Positions 29,061 to 38,074 of a stretch of DNA of 62,898 nucleotides are shown here, piece by piece. Under the pieces are notes generated by a model, which did not search any database, was not told the DNA's origin, and was given only the letters and a program-made list of their open reading frames with translations. The position numbers and the translations under genes are program-made. Source of the stretch: Rugosibacter sp. (lineage in GTDB: Bacteria; Pseudomonadota; Gammaproteobacteria; Burkholderiales; Rhodocyclaceae); contig SCUZ01000036.1 of assembly GCA_004322535.1 (NCBI GenBank), positions 1 to 62,898 of the forward strand, in the 5' to 3' direction. Position 1 is the first letter of the stretch. Each line of letters starts with the position of its first letter.

Positions 29061-29096
29061 AGCCGGATGCGAACCGCGTGTCCGGCTGTTTTTTTG
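29061..29096 (+). terminator. Rho-independent terminator between rpmF and plsX
   Basis: AGCCGGA and TCCGGCT form the stem, with a small internal GCG/CGC pairing in the loop, followed by seven T residues. It should stop or attenuate rpmF transcripts before plsX. Confidence 0.85.
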
Positions 29097-29112
29097 TCGA
29101 GAAGCTTGAATC

Positions 29113-30132
29113 ATGGCCATTACCCTGGCGATCGATTGCATGGGGGGCGATCATGGCCCCCAGGTCACGTTACCTGCGACATTTGATTTTTTGCGTAAAA
29201 ATCCCTCGTGTTCCGCTATTTTAGTTGGACGGGAGTTGGTATTGCGCCCTTATGTCACACCGGTTGAGCAAGAGTTTGGGGCACGCATTTCTGTGCACAA
29301 TGCAACCGAAGTGATTGGTATGGAAGAGTCCATCGCAAGTGCATTGCGTAGCAAAAAAGATTCGTCTATGCGCGTGGCGATCGGCCTGGTTAAAGAGGGG
29401 GTTGCTCAAGCGGCGGTTTCAGCAGGGAACACCGGTGCATTGATGGCTATTTCGCGCTTTGTGCTAAAGACCTTGCCGGGTATTGACCGGCCAGCGATTT
29501 GCACTGTATTGCCTTCTCGGCGTGGTGCAACTTATATGCTTGATCTGGGTGCAAATGTCGATTGCAGCGCCGAGCATTTGCTGCAGTTTGGCATCATGGG
29601 CGCCATGCTGGCTTCTGCGCTTGAACACAAAGAGCGTCCGAGCGTTGGACTACTCAATATTGGCGAAGAAGACATCAAGGGCAACGATATCGTTAAGCGC
29701 GCCGGTGAGTTATTGCGGCAAAGCGACCTGAATTTTTTTGGCAATGTTGAAGGCAATGATATTTTTAACGGTACAACAGATGTCGTGGTGTGCGATGGCT
29801 TTGTTGGCAATGTAACCTTAAAAGCTTCTGAGGGTTTGGCGCAAATGATTTCCAGCGGTCTTAAAGAAGAGTTTTCGCGATCGATTTTCACCCGGTTGGC
29901 TGCTTTAATTGCCATGCCTGTATTGAAATCCTTTCGCCGTCGCTTTGATCATCGTCGTTACAATGGCGCAAGTTTATTGGGGCTAAAAGGTATCGTGGTT
30001 AAAAGTCATGGTTCTGCTGACCGGCTGGCATTTCTATCGGCTTTGACGCGAGCAGCAGAGGCTGCGCGCCAACAGCTACCGATTAAAATTGCTGCACGTA
30101 TGGCTGCCGTATCACCAGCGCCGACTCTTTAG
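29113..30132 (+). CDS. plsX: Phosphate acyltransferase PlsX
   Basis: 339 residues. It converts acyl-ACP to acyl-phosphate at the start of phospholipid synthesis. The family start [26 protein letters not shown] near 98, [13 protein letters not shown] and [19 protein letters not shown] near 215 are intact. The last codons, reading AVSPAPTL, are made by a reverse-oriented copy of the dispersed 25-base motif, so the tail of the enzyme may have been altered by it. Confidence 0.96.
   Translation: MAITLAIDCMGGDHGPQVTLPATFDFLRKNPSCSAILVGRELVLRPYVTPVEQEFGARISVHNATEVIGMEESIASALRSKKDSSMRVAIGLVKEGVAQAAVSAGNTGALMAISRFVLKTLPGIDRPAICTVLPSRRGATYMLDLGANVDCSAEHLLQFGIMGAMLASALEHKERPSVGLLNIGEEDIKGNDIVKRAGELLRQSDLNFFGNVEGNDIFNGTTDVVVCDGFVGNVTLKASEGLAQMISSGLKEEFSRSIFTRLAALIAMPVLKSFRRRFDHRRYNGASLLGLKGIVVKSHGSADRLAFLSALTRAAEAARQQLPIKIAARMAAVSPAPTL
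30105..30129 (-). repeat. Copy of the dispersed 25-base motif at the plsX 3' end
   Basis: Reverse orientation, two mismatches. It encodes the last PlsX residues AVSPAPTL and ends one base before the stop codon. Confidence 0.85.
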
Positions 30133-30194
30133 GAGTGATTCTTGCGGTTAATTTTCAACGTGATTAATCGTTCGCCGTTTAAAGGCTTATAGCA

Positions 30195-31163
30195 ATGATC
30201 TTTACGCGTATTACAGGCACAGGCAGCTATTTGCCTGGCCAACCCGTCAGTAATCAAGCGCTAATCGCTTTGCACGCGCTTGATTCGTCCGATGACTGGA
30301 TATCCGAGCGCACAGGCATTCGCGCCCGACATATCGCCGCCGTCGGTGAGACCAGTAGCGATTTGGCCTTTCATGCTTGCCAGCGGGCGCTTGCTGCTGC
30401 GGGACGCTCAGCGAATGACGTTGATTTAATCATTGTGGCAACATCAACCCCAGACTATATTTTCCCCAGTACAGCCGCCTTGTTGCAGAAGAAGCTCGGC
30501 ATTACCAATGGCGCCCCGGCATTCGATGTGCAGGCAGTATGCAGCGGGTTTATCTATGCGCTGAGTGTGGCAGAAAAATTTATTCGGTCCGGCTCACACC
30601 GATGCGCGTTGATCGTGGGTAGCGAAGTTTTTTCGCGCATCATGGATTGGTCGGATCGCGGAACTTGTGTTTTGTTCGGTGATGGCGCGGGTGCGGTCGT
30701 GCTTGAAGCGTCAAACAGCCCCGGGGTTTTAGCCACAGCACTGCATGCCGATGGCAGTCATGCCGACATGCTCTCTGTTCCAGGCCAAATCTGTGGTGGG
30801 CAGGTGACTGGTGATCCATTTTTGCGTATGGATGGTCAGGCAGTATTCAAGTTTGCAGTTAAGGTACTTACCGAGGTGGCCAACGAGGTTTTACATGCAG
30901 CAGGCTTGACGGTTGATCAGCTTGACTGGCTCATTCCGCATCAGGCGAATGTGCGGATATTGCAATCGACTGCAAAAAAACTGGGGTTGCCTAGTGAAAA
31001 ATGTATCGTGACAGTCGATCACCACGGTAATACCTCCGCAGCATCCATTCCCCTGGCGCTTGACGAAGCGGTATGTCAAGGGCGCGTACAAACAGGTCAA
31101 AATCTGCTGCTGGAGGGTGTGGGTGGCGGGTTTACCTGGGGTGCGGTACTCCTTACATTCTGA
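30195..31163 (+). CDS. fabH: 3-oxoacyl-ACP synthase III
   Basis: 322 residues. It condenses acetyl-CoA with malonyl-ACP to start fatty-acid chains. The catalytic Cys in [13 protein letters not shown] (near 112), His in [10 protein letters not shown] (near 249) and Asn in [13 protein letters not shown] (near 279) are present, with the C-terminal GGGFTWGA. It lies 62 bases after plsX and 25 bases before fabD. Confidence 0.97.
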   Translation: MIFTRITGTGSYLPGQPVSNQALIALHALDSSDDWISERTGIRARHIAAVGETSSDLAFHACQRALAAAGRSANDVDLIIVATSTPDYIFPSTAALLQKKLGITNGAPAFDVQAVCSGFIYALSVAEKFIRSGSHRCALIVGSEVFSRIMDWSDRGTCVLFGDGAGAVVLEASNSPGVLATALHADGSHADMLSVPGQICGGQVTGDPFLRMDGQAVFKFAVKVLTEVANEVLHAAGLTVDQLDWLIPHQANVRILQSTAKKLGLPSEKCIVTVDHHGNTSAASIPLALDEAVCQGRVQTGQNLLLEGVGGGFTWGAVLLTF

Positions 31164-31188
31164 ATCCTGAGTATTCGAGATCATCATA

Positions 31189-32124
31189 ATGAAATTTGCA
31201 CTTGTTTTTCCTGGTCAAGGCTCGCAATCGCTAGGCATGATGGCGCATTACGGTGATGCCAGCATAATACGGACTACGTTCGATGAAGCTTCGGCTGCAC
31301 TGGGCCGCGATCTTTGGCAGTTGGCGGCTGAGGGCCCGGCAGAGGCTTTAAATCAGACCGTAAATACGCAACCCTTGATGCTCACCGCCGGGGTAGCTAT
31401 CTACCGCTTGTGGCTGGAAAAAGGTGGTGTGCGCCCCACTGTCATGGCTGGACATAGCCTGGGTGAGTATTCTGCGCTAGTGGCAGCGGATGTTATTTCG
31501 CTCAAGGATGCCGTGCTCCTGGTTGAGTTTCGTGCGCACGCAATGCAAGAAGCAGTAGCTCCCGGAGAAGGTGCAATGGCGGCCATACTGGGCCTGGATG
31601 CGGGGGCAGTGATTGCGGCTTGCGCTGAGGCAACGCAAGGCCAGGTTGTCCAGGCGGTTAATTTCAATGAGCCTAAGCAGACCGTCATTGCGGGTCACAA
31701 GGCTGCTGTCGAGCGGGCAGCCGAGGCGGTCAAGGCCAAAGGCGCAAAACGGGCGTTGATGCTGCCTGTTTCTGCCCCTTTTCATTGCAGCTTAATGCTG
31801 CCAGCTGCTGAAAAATTACGTGTGCGTTTAGCGCAGATAAGTTTTTCAACTCCGCAAATTCCTGTGCTGAATAATGTCGACGTTGTTCAGCTGACCGATC
31901 AAGAAGCCATTAAAGAAGCACTGGTCCGCCAAGCGGCCTCCCCCGTGCGCTGGGTTGAGACCATGCAAGCAATGCGGCAAATGGGGGTTACCCATGTGAT
32001 TGAGTGTGGTCCGGGCAAAGTGCTATCAGGCCTGGCCAAGCGGTGCGATGAAAATCTCACGGGGGTAGCTATGGCAGATAGCGCAGGAATGGACGCTGCA
32101 TTAACATTACTGGGTACGCACTGA
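31189..32124 (+). CDS. fabD: Malonyl-CoA:ACP transacylase
   Basis: 311 residues. It loads malonyl onto ACP. FPGQGSQSLGM at the N-terminus, the nucleophile motif GHSLGEYSALVAA near residue 90, Arg in LLVEFRAHAMQEA and His in VSAPFHCSLM near 198 form the active site. It is in the fabH-fabD-fabG run. Confidence 0.97.
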   Translation: MKFALVFPGQGSQSLGMMAHYGDASIIRTTFDEASAALGRDLWQLAAEGPAEALNQTVNTQPLMLTAGVAIYRLWLEKGGVRPTVMAGHSLGEYSALVAADVISLKDAVLLVEFRAHAMQEAVAPGEGAMAAILGLDAGAVIAACAEATQGQVVQAVNFNEPKQTVIAGHKAAVERAAEAVKAKGAKRALMLPVSAPFHCSLMLPAAEKLRVRLAQISFSTPQIPVLNNVDVVQLTDQEAIKEALVRQAASPVRWVETMQAMRQMGVTHVIECGPGKVLSGLAKRCDENLTGVAMADSAGMDAALTLLGTH

Positions 32125-32132
32125 GGTAGAGC

Positions 32133-32879
32133 ATGAATGATTTGCAAGGACAGGTTGTATTAGTCACCGGAGCGTCGCGCGGCTTAGGACGGTCGATTGC
32201 ACTAGCGCTTGGCGCGCATGGGGCAACAGTCATCGGTACGGCGACGTCTGCTGCTGGTGCGGCGGAGATTCAGAAAACACTTGATGCAGCCAACATTATG
32301 GGCTGGGGTGCTGTTGCCAACGTGACAGACGCCGCGCTGTGCGAAGCCCTGCTAGGCGAGATTGAAACTAAGTTTGGTACGGTTTCTGTGCTTGTCAATA
32401 ATGCCGGAATCACTCGCGACAACCTCGCTCTGCGCATGAAAGAGGACGAGTGGGATGACGTAATGGAAACAAACCTGAAAGCGGTGTTTCGCCTTTCGAA
32501 GCTCGTCATGCGCGGCATGATGAAAGCGCGATTTGGTCGCATCATCAACATTACTTCGGTCGTGGGCGAAGCGGGTAATCCAGGTCAGGCAAACTACGCA
32601 GCAGCCAAAGCCGGCGTGGCAGGCATGAGTCGCGCGCTAGCACATGAGCTGGGTGGTCGCAATATCACGGTCAATTGCATTGCGCCAGGATTTATTGATA
32701 CCGATATGACCCGTGCGCTGCCCGAAGCGCAGCGTGATGCACTACTCAAAAAAATTCCTCTGGGCCGTCTTGGACGACCAGAAGAAGTTGCGGCGACGGT
32801 GGCCTTTTTGGCCTCGCCGCACGCCGGATACATTACAGGCAGCACAATCAATGTAAATGGTGGCATGTATATGGCCTGA
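32133..32879 (+). CDS. fabG: 3-oxoacyl-ACP reductase
   Basis: 248 residues, short-chain dehydrogenase. NADPH-binding TGASRGLGRSIAL, NNAG, catalytic Ser in NITSVVGEAGN, and Tyr/Lys in YAAAKAG are all intact, as is PGFIDTDMTR. It reduces 3-ketoacyl-ACP in each elongation cycle. It is eight bases after fabD. Confidence 0.97.
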   Translation: MNDLQGQVVLVTGASRGLGRSIALALGAHGATVIGTATSAAGAAEIQKTLDAANIMGWGAVANVTDAALCEALLGEIETKFGTVSVLVNNAGITRDNLALRMKEDEWDDVMETNLKAVFRLSKLVMRGMMKARFGRIINITSVVGEAGNPGQANYAAAKAGVAGMSRALAHELGGRNITVNCIAPGFIDTDMTRALPEAQRDALLKKIPLGRLGRPEEVAATVAFLASPHAGYITGSTINVNGGMYMA

Positions 32880-32957
32880 TTTCTTCAAAGAAGTCAGTTC
32901 TTTTTGTTAAACTAGGCAGGTTTTTAATAGCCGATAAATCTGGGAAGGAATTTCAAT

Positions 32958-33197
32958 ATGGACAACATCGAACAACGCGTCAAAAAGATCGTAGCCGAAC
33001 AACTTGGTGTGAATGAAACCGACATTAAAAACGAATCTTCGTTTGTAGACGATCTGGGCGCTGACTCCCTGGATACCGTTGAGCTGGTCATGGCCCTAGA
33101 AGAAGAGTTCGAGTGCGAGATTCCGGATGAGGATGCAGAAAAAATTACCAGCGTTCAACAGGCGATTGACTACGTCAATTCCAATCTAAAAAAATAA
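32958..33197 (+). CDS. acpP: Acyl carrier protein
   Basis: 79 acidic residues. The phosphopantetheine attachment motif [20 protein letters not shown] has its Ser near residue 37. It is the acyl shuttle for the fab enzymes here, and the AcpS that activates it is encoded at 47.4 kb in the same window. GGAAGGAA precedes the ATG. Confidence 0.98.
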   Translation: MDNIEQRVKKIVAEQLGVNETDIKNESSFVDDLGADSLDTVELVMALEEEFECEIPDEDAEKITSVQQAIDYVNSNLKK

Positions 33198-33241
33198 AAC
33201 AAGTTTCACCACATCACTACTTTTCATTTCGGGAGTCACTC

Positions 33242-34504
33242 GTGCCAGATGTGTCACTTGCGCCATCTACTTCACGGCGTCGCGTAGTTGTTACCGGTCT
33301 GGGCCTTGTATCACCCGTGGGTAACTCTGTTCCGGAGGCTTGGGCGAATATCATCGCCGGGAAAAGTGGCATCGGATTGATTACGCGATTTGACGCATCA
33401 GCCATATCCGTGCATATCGCTGGCGAAGTCAAAGATTTTGATGTCGCTACCTATCTATCCGTCAAGGAAGCACGCCGAATGGATACATTTATCCATTACG
33501 GTATGGCGGCTGGCATTCAGGCAGTGCGTGATTCCGGTATTGAAGTCACCGATGAAAATGCGGATCGCATTGGCGTAAATATCGGCTCGGGCATTGGTGG
33601 TTTGCCAATGATTGAAGAAACCCACAATGATTTTCTGGCCGGTGGGCCACGCAAAATTTCACCTTTCTTTATTCCTAGCACCATTATCAATATGATCTCT
33701 GGCAATTTATCGATCATGTATGGAATGAAGGGACCGAATATTTCTGTTGTGACGGCCTGTAGCACGGGTTTGCATGCTATTGGTTTATCTGCACGCATGA
33801 TTGAATATGGTGATGCCGATGTGATGGTGTGTGGCGGCTCAGAAGCTTCTGTTACGCCGCTGGCGATTGGTGGTTTTGCCTCGGCCAAAGCGCTATCAAC
33901 CCGTAATGATGATCCGGCGACAGCGAGTCGTCCGTGGGATAAGGAGCGCGATGGCTTTGTGCTGGGTGAAGGTGCGGGCGTCATGGTGCTGGAAGCATAT
34001 GAACATGCCAAGCGGCGAGGCGCGAAAATTTATGCCGAGCTCACGGGTTTTGGCATGGCCGCAGATGCCTTTCACATGACCGCGCCCGATACTGATGGCC
34101 CTAGACGCAGCATGCAAAACGCCATGAAAAACGCGGGCGTTAATGCTGATAATGTGCAATATTTGAATGCCCATGGCACCTCAACGCCGCTAGGTGATAA
34201 AAATGAAACCGAAGCCATTAAACTGGCTTTTGGTCATGATGTTGCTCAGCAGTTAGTGGTTAATTCCACCAAGTCGATGACCGGACATTTGCTCGGTGGG
34301 GCTGGGGGGATTGAGTCAATCTTTACTGTGCTGGCAATTCATCATCAGATCAGCCCGCCGACGATCAATATTTTCGACCAAGATCCTGAATGCGATCTCG
34401 ATTACTGTGCCAACACCGCGCGGTCTATGAAAATTGATGTCGCGATGAAAAATAATTTTGGCTTCGGTGGCACGAACGGCACACTCATTTTCCGCAAGAT
34501 TTAG
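33242..34504 (+). CDS. fabF: 3-oxoacyl-ACP synthase II
   Basis: 420 residues from a GTG start preceded by GGGAG. It elongates acyl-ACP with malonyl-ACP. The Cys nucleophile in VTACSTGLHAIG (near 172), the histidines in NAHGTSTPLGD (near 311) and STKSMTGHLLGGAGG (near 348), and the C-terminal NNFGFGGTNGTL are all present. It is the last fab gene of the cluster. Confidence 0.97.
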   Translation: MPDVSLAPSTSRRRVVVTGLGLVSPVGNSVPEAWANIIAGKSGIGLITRFDASAISVHIAGEVKDFDVATYLSVKEARRMDTFIHYGMAAGIQAVRDSGIEVTDENADRIGVNIGSGIGGLPMIEETHNDFLAGGPRKISPFFIPSTIINMISGNLSIMYGMKGPNISVVTACSTGLHAIGLSARMIEYGDADVMVCGGSEASVTPLAIGGFASAKALSTRNDDPATASRPWDKERDGFVLGEGAGVMVLEAYEHAKRRGAKIYAELTGFGMAADAFHMTAPDTDGPRRSMQNAMKNAGVNADNVQYLNAHGTSTPLGDKNETEAIKLAFGHDVAQQLVVNSTKSMTGHLLGGAGGIESIFTVLAIHHQISPPTINIFDQDPECDLDYCANTARSMKIDVAMKNNFGFGGTNGTLIFRKI

Positions 34505-34516
34505 CCATTCATTGCG

Positions 34517-34987
34517 ATGACGCCTGTCGCAAAGCTTTCTATTCATGTCAGGCCATCTTATTTTTTGAAGCGCCTGGTGTGGCTTGCGCATCTTGTTGCG
34601 GTCTGTATCGTCTTAAGCAGCAATACCTCCAGCGTGGTGCAGGGGGCTTTGTTGTTGTTGATTGGCATCTCATGGATGAAACACGCGGGCATGGCATCAG
34701 CAGGAAAAAGCACAACCGCGCTCATTTTACATAGCGATAACCGAATTGAAAAAGTCTTGAGTCCGCTCTTGGGGGATGGCGTTGGCGATACGGCGAGTAT
34801 TGTGACAAATGACATGGTTTTGCACCCACATACCACTGTTTTGCCTTTCTTGGTTATCTTGCTTTACCGGCAAAAAAATCGCTTGAAATCGCTGGTCTTG
34901 CTCAAGGATAGCCTTGAGGCAGAAGACTTTCGTCAGTTATGTCTTTGGCTACGCTGGCATATCAAGAAATTTCCGCCTAAACAATAA
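34517..34987 (+). CDS. YgfX-like membrane protein
   Basis: 156 residues with two N-terminal transmembrane helices (about 18-36 and 38-54) and a C-terminal soluble part ending in the YgfX pattern LLLKDSLEAEDFRQLCLWLRW (read in part; LKDSL and FRxLxxxLRW are the recognisable pieces). The placement between fab and nadB/rpoE also fits, since ygfX often lies beside nadB and rpoE. In E. coli YgfX pairs with SdhE; no sdhE is seen here. A weak copy of the dispersed motif may encode GVGDTA near residue 90. Confidence 0.7.
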   Translation: MTPVAKLSIHVRPSYFLKRLVWLAHLVAVCIVLSSNTSSVVQGALLLLIGISWMKHAGMASAGKSTTALILHSDNRIEKVLSPLLGDGVGDTASIVTNDMVLHPHTTVLPFLVILLYRQKNRLKSLVLLKDSLEAEDFRQLCLWLRWHIKKFPPKQ

Positions 34988-35001
34988 CCTATCCATCCTT
35001 T

Positions 35002-36615
35002 TCATCCGTGTTGATAAGGATGAAGAACAGTATCCAGCGCGCGTGGCAAGGTCTCAGGATAGTCACGGCTAAAATGCAGCCCGCGACTTTCATGGCGACA
35101 TTGCGCGCTTTTCACAATGAGACGGGCAGTCAGAACCAGATTACGCAGCTCAATGAGATCGTTGCTGATGCGAAAATTTTCGTAGTATTCGCTGATCTCT
35201 TTTTCCAGCAGGATGATGCGATGCATCGCACGTTCCAGGCGTTTATTGGTACGCACGATACCGACGTAATCCCACATGAATCGGCGCAATTCTGCCCAGT
35301 TGTGCGAAATGACAATTTCTTCATCGGCATCGCGCACGCGACTTTCATCCCAGTGCGGCAAGGTGGGCGGAGGTTTGATTGTGGTTTCACTGATGGCTTG
35401 TGCTGCTGCGGCTGAAAAAACCACACATTCCAGCAAGGAATTTGAGGCGAGTCGATTCGCGCCATGCAGCCCGGTAAAGGTAGTTTCACCAATCGCATAC
35501 AGACCGGGTAAATCGGTTCGCGCCCCCATATCAGTCACAATCCCGCCGCAAGCGTAGTGGGCGGCAGGCACAACAGGGATGGGTTCTTTGGTGATATCGA
35601 TACCGAGAGCCAGGCAGTGTGCATAGATGGTGGGAAAGTGCTCTTTGAGAAAATCCGCCGGTTTATGCGTCATATCAAGAAAAACACAATCCACGCCATG
35701 GCGTTTCATCTCGAAATCGATGGTGCGCGCGACAATATCGCGTGGGGCTAACTCAGCGCGCGAATCATAATTAGGCATGAAGCGGGTGCTGTCGGGTAAA
35801 CGCAGCAGGCCGCCTTCGCCGCGCAAGGCTTCAGAAATCAGAAAAGATTTGGCGTGGGGGTGATACAAGCATGTTGGATGAAATTGAACGAATTCCATAT
35901 TGGCAACCCGACAACCTGCACGCCAGGCCATAGCAACACCGTCCCCCGTTGCAGTATCGGGGTTGGTCGTGTAAAGATAAACCTTCCCGATGCCACCTGT
36001 TGCCAATACGGTATGGTCAGCACCGATAGTGACGACAGTGTCGTTCTGAATATCAAGCACATAGGCACCCAGGCAACGATTAGGGTTTGCCTCGAGTCGG
36101 CTGGAGGTAACAAGATCTACCGCAATATGCTGCTCTAAGACGGTGATTTGCGGATGCTGTCGGATCTGCTCGGTAAGCGTGTTCTGCACGGCTTTGCCTG
36201 TCGCATCGGCCGCATGGATGATCCGTCGTTTCCCATGACCGCCTTCGCGGGTGAGATGAAATCCAAAGGATGAGTCATCGCGAGTAAAAGGCACGCCGCG
36301 GGCCATGAGCCAGTCAATGGCTTCATGGCTATGCTCGACAACAAAGCGTGTTGCACTGGGATCGCATAAACCAGCGCCCGCAGTCAGTGTATCGGCAATA
36401 TGAGCATCAACAGTATCACCTTCATCCAGGACGGCAGCTATGCCACCTTGTGCCCAGGCGGAAGCCGAGTCTCCCAGTGTTTTTTTAGTTACCAGCGCCA
36501 CACGATGGGTATCTGCCAGGCGAAGTGCCAGTGACTGGCCGGCGAGTCCACTACCGATAATGAGGACATCAAAGTGCGTGATGGCCTTTTGTTCCTTCTG
36601 TGCTTTTTGTTTCAT
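35002..36615 (-). CDS. nadB: L-aspartate oxidase
   Basis: 537 residues. It oxidises L-aspartate to iminoaspartate, the first step of de novo NAD synthesis. FAD-binding DVLIIGSGLAGQSLALRLA at the N-terminus, SASAWAQGGIAAVLDEGD near 47, EGGHGKRRIIHAADATGKAV near 125, FVQFHPTCLYHP near 240 and GLHGANRLASNSLLECVVF near 380 are the family signature. It converges on ygfX and is divergent from rpoE, the order seen in many gamma- and betaproteobacteria. Confidence 0.96.
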   Translation of the reverse strand: MKQKAQKEQKAITHFDVLIIGSGLAGQSLALRLADTHRVALVTKKTLGDSASAWAQGGIAAVLDEGDTVDAHIADTLTAGAGLCDPSATRFVVEHSHEAIDWLMARGVPFTRDDSSFGFHLTREGGHGKRRIIHAADATGKAVQNTLTEQIRQHPQITVLEQHIAVDLVTSSRLEANPNRCLGAYVLDIQNDTVVTIGADHTVLATGGIGKVYLYTTNPDTATGDGVAMAWRAGCRVANMEFVQFHPTCLYHPHAKSFLISEALRGEGGLLRLPDSTRFMPNYDSRAELAPRDIVARTIDFEMKRHGVDCVFLDMTHKPADFLKEHFPTIYAHCLALGIDITKEPIPVVPAAHYACGGIVTDMGARTDLPGLYAIGETTFTGLHGANRLASNSLLECVVFSAAAAQAISETTIKPPPTLPHWDESRVRDADEEIVISHNWAELRRFMWDYVGIVRTNKRLERAMHRIILLEKEISEYYENFRISNDLIELRNLVLTARLIVKSAQCRHESRGLHFSRDYPETLPRALDTVLHPYQHG

Positions 36616-36645
36616 GGGGCGGAACTATATCACTCATCAAGTAGG

Positions 36646-36672
36646 GAACTATTCAGCCGCAATAAAGTCTCT
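36646..36672 (+). promoter_or_regulatory. Candidate sigma-E (RpoE) promoter upstream of rpoE
   Basis: GAACTA, a 16-base spacer, then TCTCT resembles the RpoE consensus (GAACTT, 16-17 bases, TCTRA-like), about 170 bases before the rpoE start. An extra GGAACTA occurs 24 bases upstream without a matching -10. Autoregulation of rpoE is usual in this family. Confidence 0.4.
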
Positions 36673-36840
36673 GTTCTCAGTAATGGATTATTGAAGCCGG
36701 TGGGTTACCAGGAATGCACAAGAGAGGTGGACGATACATAGGACACTCAATATGAAATGGGCAGATTGGCTTGATATACTGACCAGCAGCCAGATTGGCT
36801 GCAAAATTTTGTTTTTAGGCGGAATCAAAGCACAAAGCCC

Positions 36841-37440
36841 ATGGGAGATCGTGAAGCAGATCGGATACTTGTTGAACGTGTCCAAGCTGGCGACAAGCAA
36901 GCTTTCGGATTATTGGTCACCAAGTATCAGCGCAAGCTTGCGCGACTGGTGTCGCGCATGGTGCGTGATCCGGCGGAGGTGGAAGATATTGTGCAAGACA
37001 GTTTCATTCGCGCATACAAGGCGCTGCCAAACTTTCGTAACAATAGTGCGTTCTATACCTGGCTGTATCGGATTGGCGTTAATACGGCTAAAAACTGGCT
37101 GGTTACTCATGGCAGACGAGCACAGCTGACCTCAACAACAGATGGTGAAGATGCTGAAAATTACGATGAACCCGAATTGCTGCGAAATAATGAAACTCCT
37201 GAGCGATTGCTCATGACCAAACAAATTGGCGAAACTGTCAATGCCGTCGTGGAAACCTTGCCCGAAGATTTGCGCACCGCCTTGACGTTACGTGAAATTG
37301 AAGGCTTGTCGTATGAAGAAATTGCTGACGTGATGGATTGCCCGATTGGTACAGTGCGTTCGCGAATTTTTCGTGCACGCGATGCGATTGCATTGAAGTT
37401 GCGGCCTTTGCTTGATACAACGGCCGAGAAGCGGTGGTAA
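36841..37440 (+). CDS. rpoE: RNA polymerase sigma factor RpoE (AlgU)
   Basis: 199 residues, ECF sigma factor for envelope stress. The start MGDREADRILVERVQAGDKQAF aligns with E. coli RpoE. Region 2 (DIVQDSFIRAYKAL, FYTWLYRIGVNTAKN) and region 4 (LPEDLRTALTLREIEGLSYEEIA, GTVRSRIFRAR) are complete. It heads rseA-rseB-rseC-mucD and is probably autoregulated. Confidence 0.97.
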   Translation: MGDREADRILVERVQAGDKQAFGLLVTKYQRKLARLVSRMVRDPAEVEDIVQDSFIRAYKALPNFRNNSAFYTWLYRIGVNTAKNWLVTHGRRAQLTSTTDGEDAENYDEPELLRNNETPERLLMTKQIGETVNAVVETLPEDLRTALTLREIEGLSYEEIADVMDCPIGTVRSRIFRARDAIALKLRPLLDTTAEKRW

Positions 37441-37486
37441 CCCAGAGATTTTTTGTTGTTTGTAGTAAACGTGCGAGGATAAGGCA

Positions 37487-38074
37487 ATGAAAACACGTAT
37501 TTCTGCATTGATGGATGGAGAGTTCGAAGCCGATGAGGCAAATGGCGCGGTGGCGACTTTATCGCGCGACAAGGAACAAAAAAATATTTGGTGTCTTTAC
37601 CATGTCATGGGGGATGCCATGCGGCACGAACCTGATTTAACGATTGATGTAAGCCGCCGCGTGATGGCTGCGCTATCGCTGGAGCCCACGATATTATCGC
37701 CCCGTCCGCAGCGCAGTGCTAGCCGCTGGCAACGCCCTGTCATGGCACTTGCGGCCTCTGCGGCAGGTGTTGCCGTGGTGGCATGGGTCGCTTTGGCTCC
37801 AGTTCAATTGCCTGTTGGTTCATTGATCGCGGCTAACCAGTCGATCATATCCCCAACTGTACCTGGCCTTGCGGTCATGATCTCCCCTGCCACACGCAAT
37901 AAAGTTGCCACGTCTCGCGTTTCATCGGCACCCGCTTTATCCACTGTCGCCGATGTAAAACAAGCCGCGCGGTTGCAGGAATATCTCGTGGCGCACCAAG
38001 CCTATGAGGGCGGGGCGCTAGTTGACGGTGCAAATCATATTCGTACCGTGTCAGTTTTGGATATCAATCGCTAA
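37487..38074 (+). CDS. rseA: Anti-sigma-E factor RseA (MucA)
   Basis: 195 residues. The cytoplasmic N-terminal domain (MKTRISALMDGEFEADEA, WCLYHVMGDAMR) binds RpoE. One transmembrane helix lies near residues 85-107, followed by a periplasmic domain, with AARLQEYLVAHQAY near 163 typical of the C-terminus. Regulated cleavage releases RpoE. It overlaps rseB by one base (TAATG). Confidence 0.93.
   Translation: MKTRISALMDGEFEADEANGAVATLSRDKEQKNIWCLYHVMGDAMRHEPDLTIDVSRRVMAALSLEPTILSPRPQRSASRWQRPVMALAASAAGVAVVAWVALAPVQLPVGSLIAANQSIISPTVPGLAVMISPATRNKVATSRVSSAPALSTVADVKQAARLQEYLVAHQAYEGGALVDGANHIRTVSVLDINR

Noticed and set aside
30330-30360. GTCGGTGAGACC in fabH
   Set aside because: The peptide [10 protein letters not shown] is a normal FabH segment and the flanks do not fit.
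34771-34795. Weak match to the dispersed motif in ygfX (encodes GVGDTA)
   Set aside because: Eight mismatches over 25 bases, with the A-rich start missing. Only the second half resembles the motif, so it is not counted.
35001-35024. Inverted repeat TTCATCC / GGATGAA at the nadB 3' end
   Set aside because: No T-run on either side, so it is not called a terminator.
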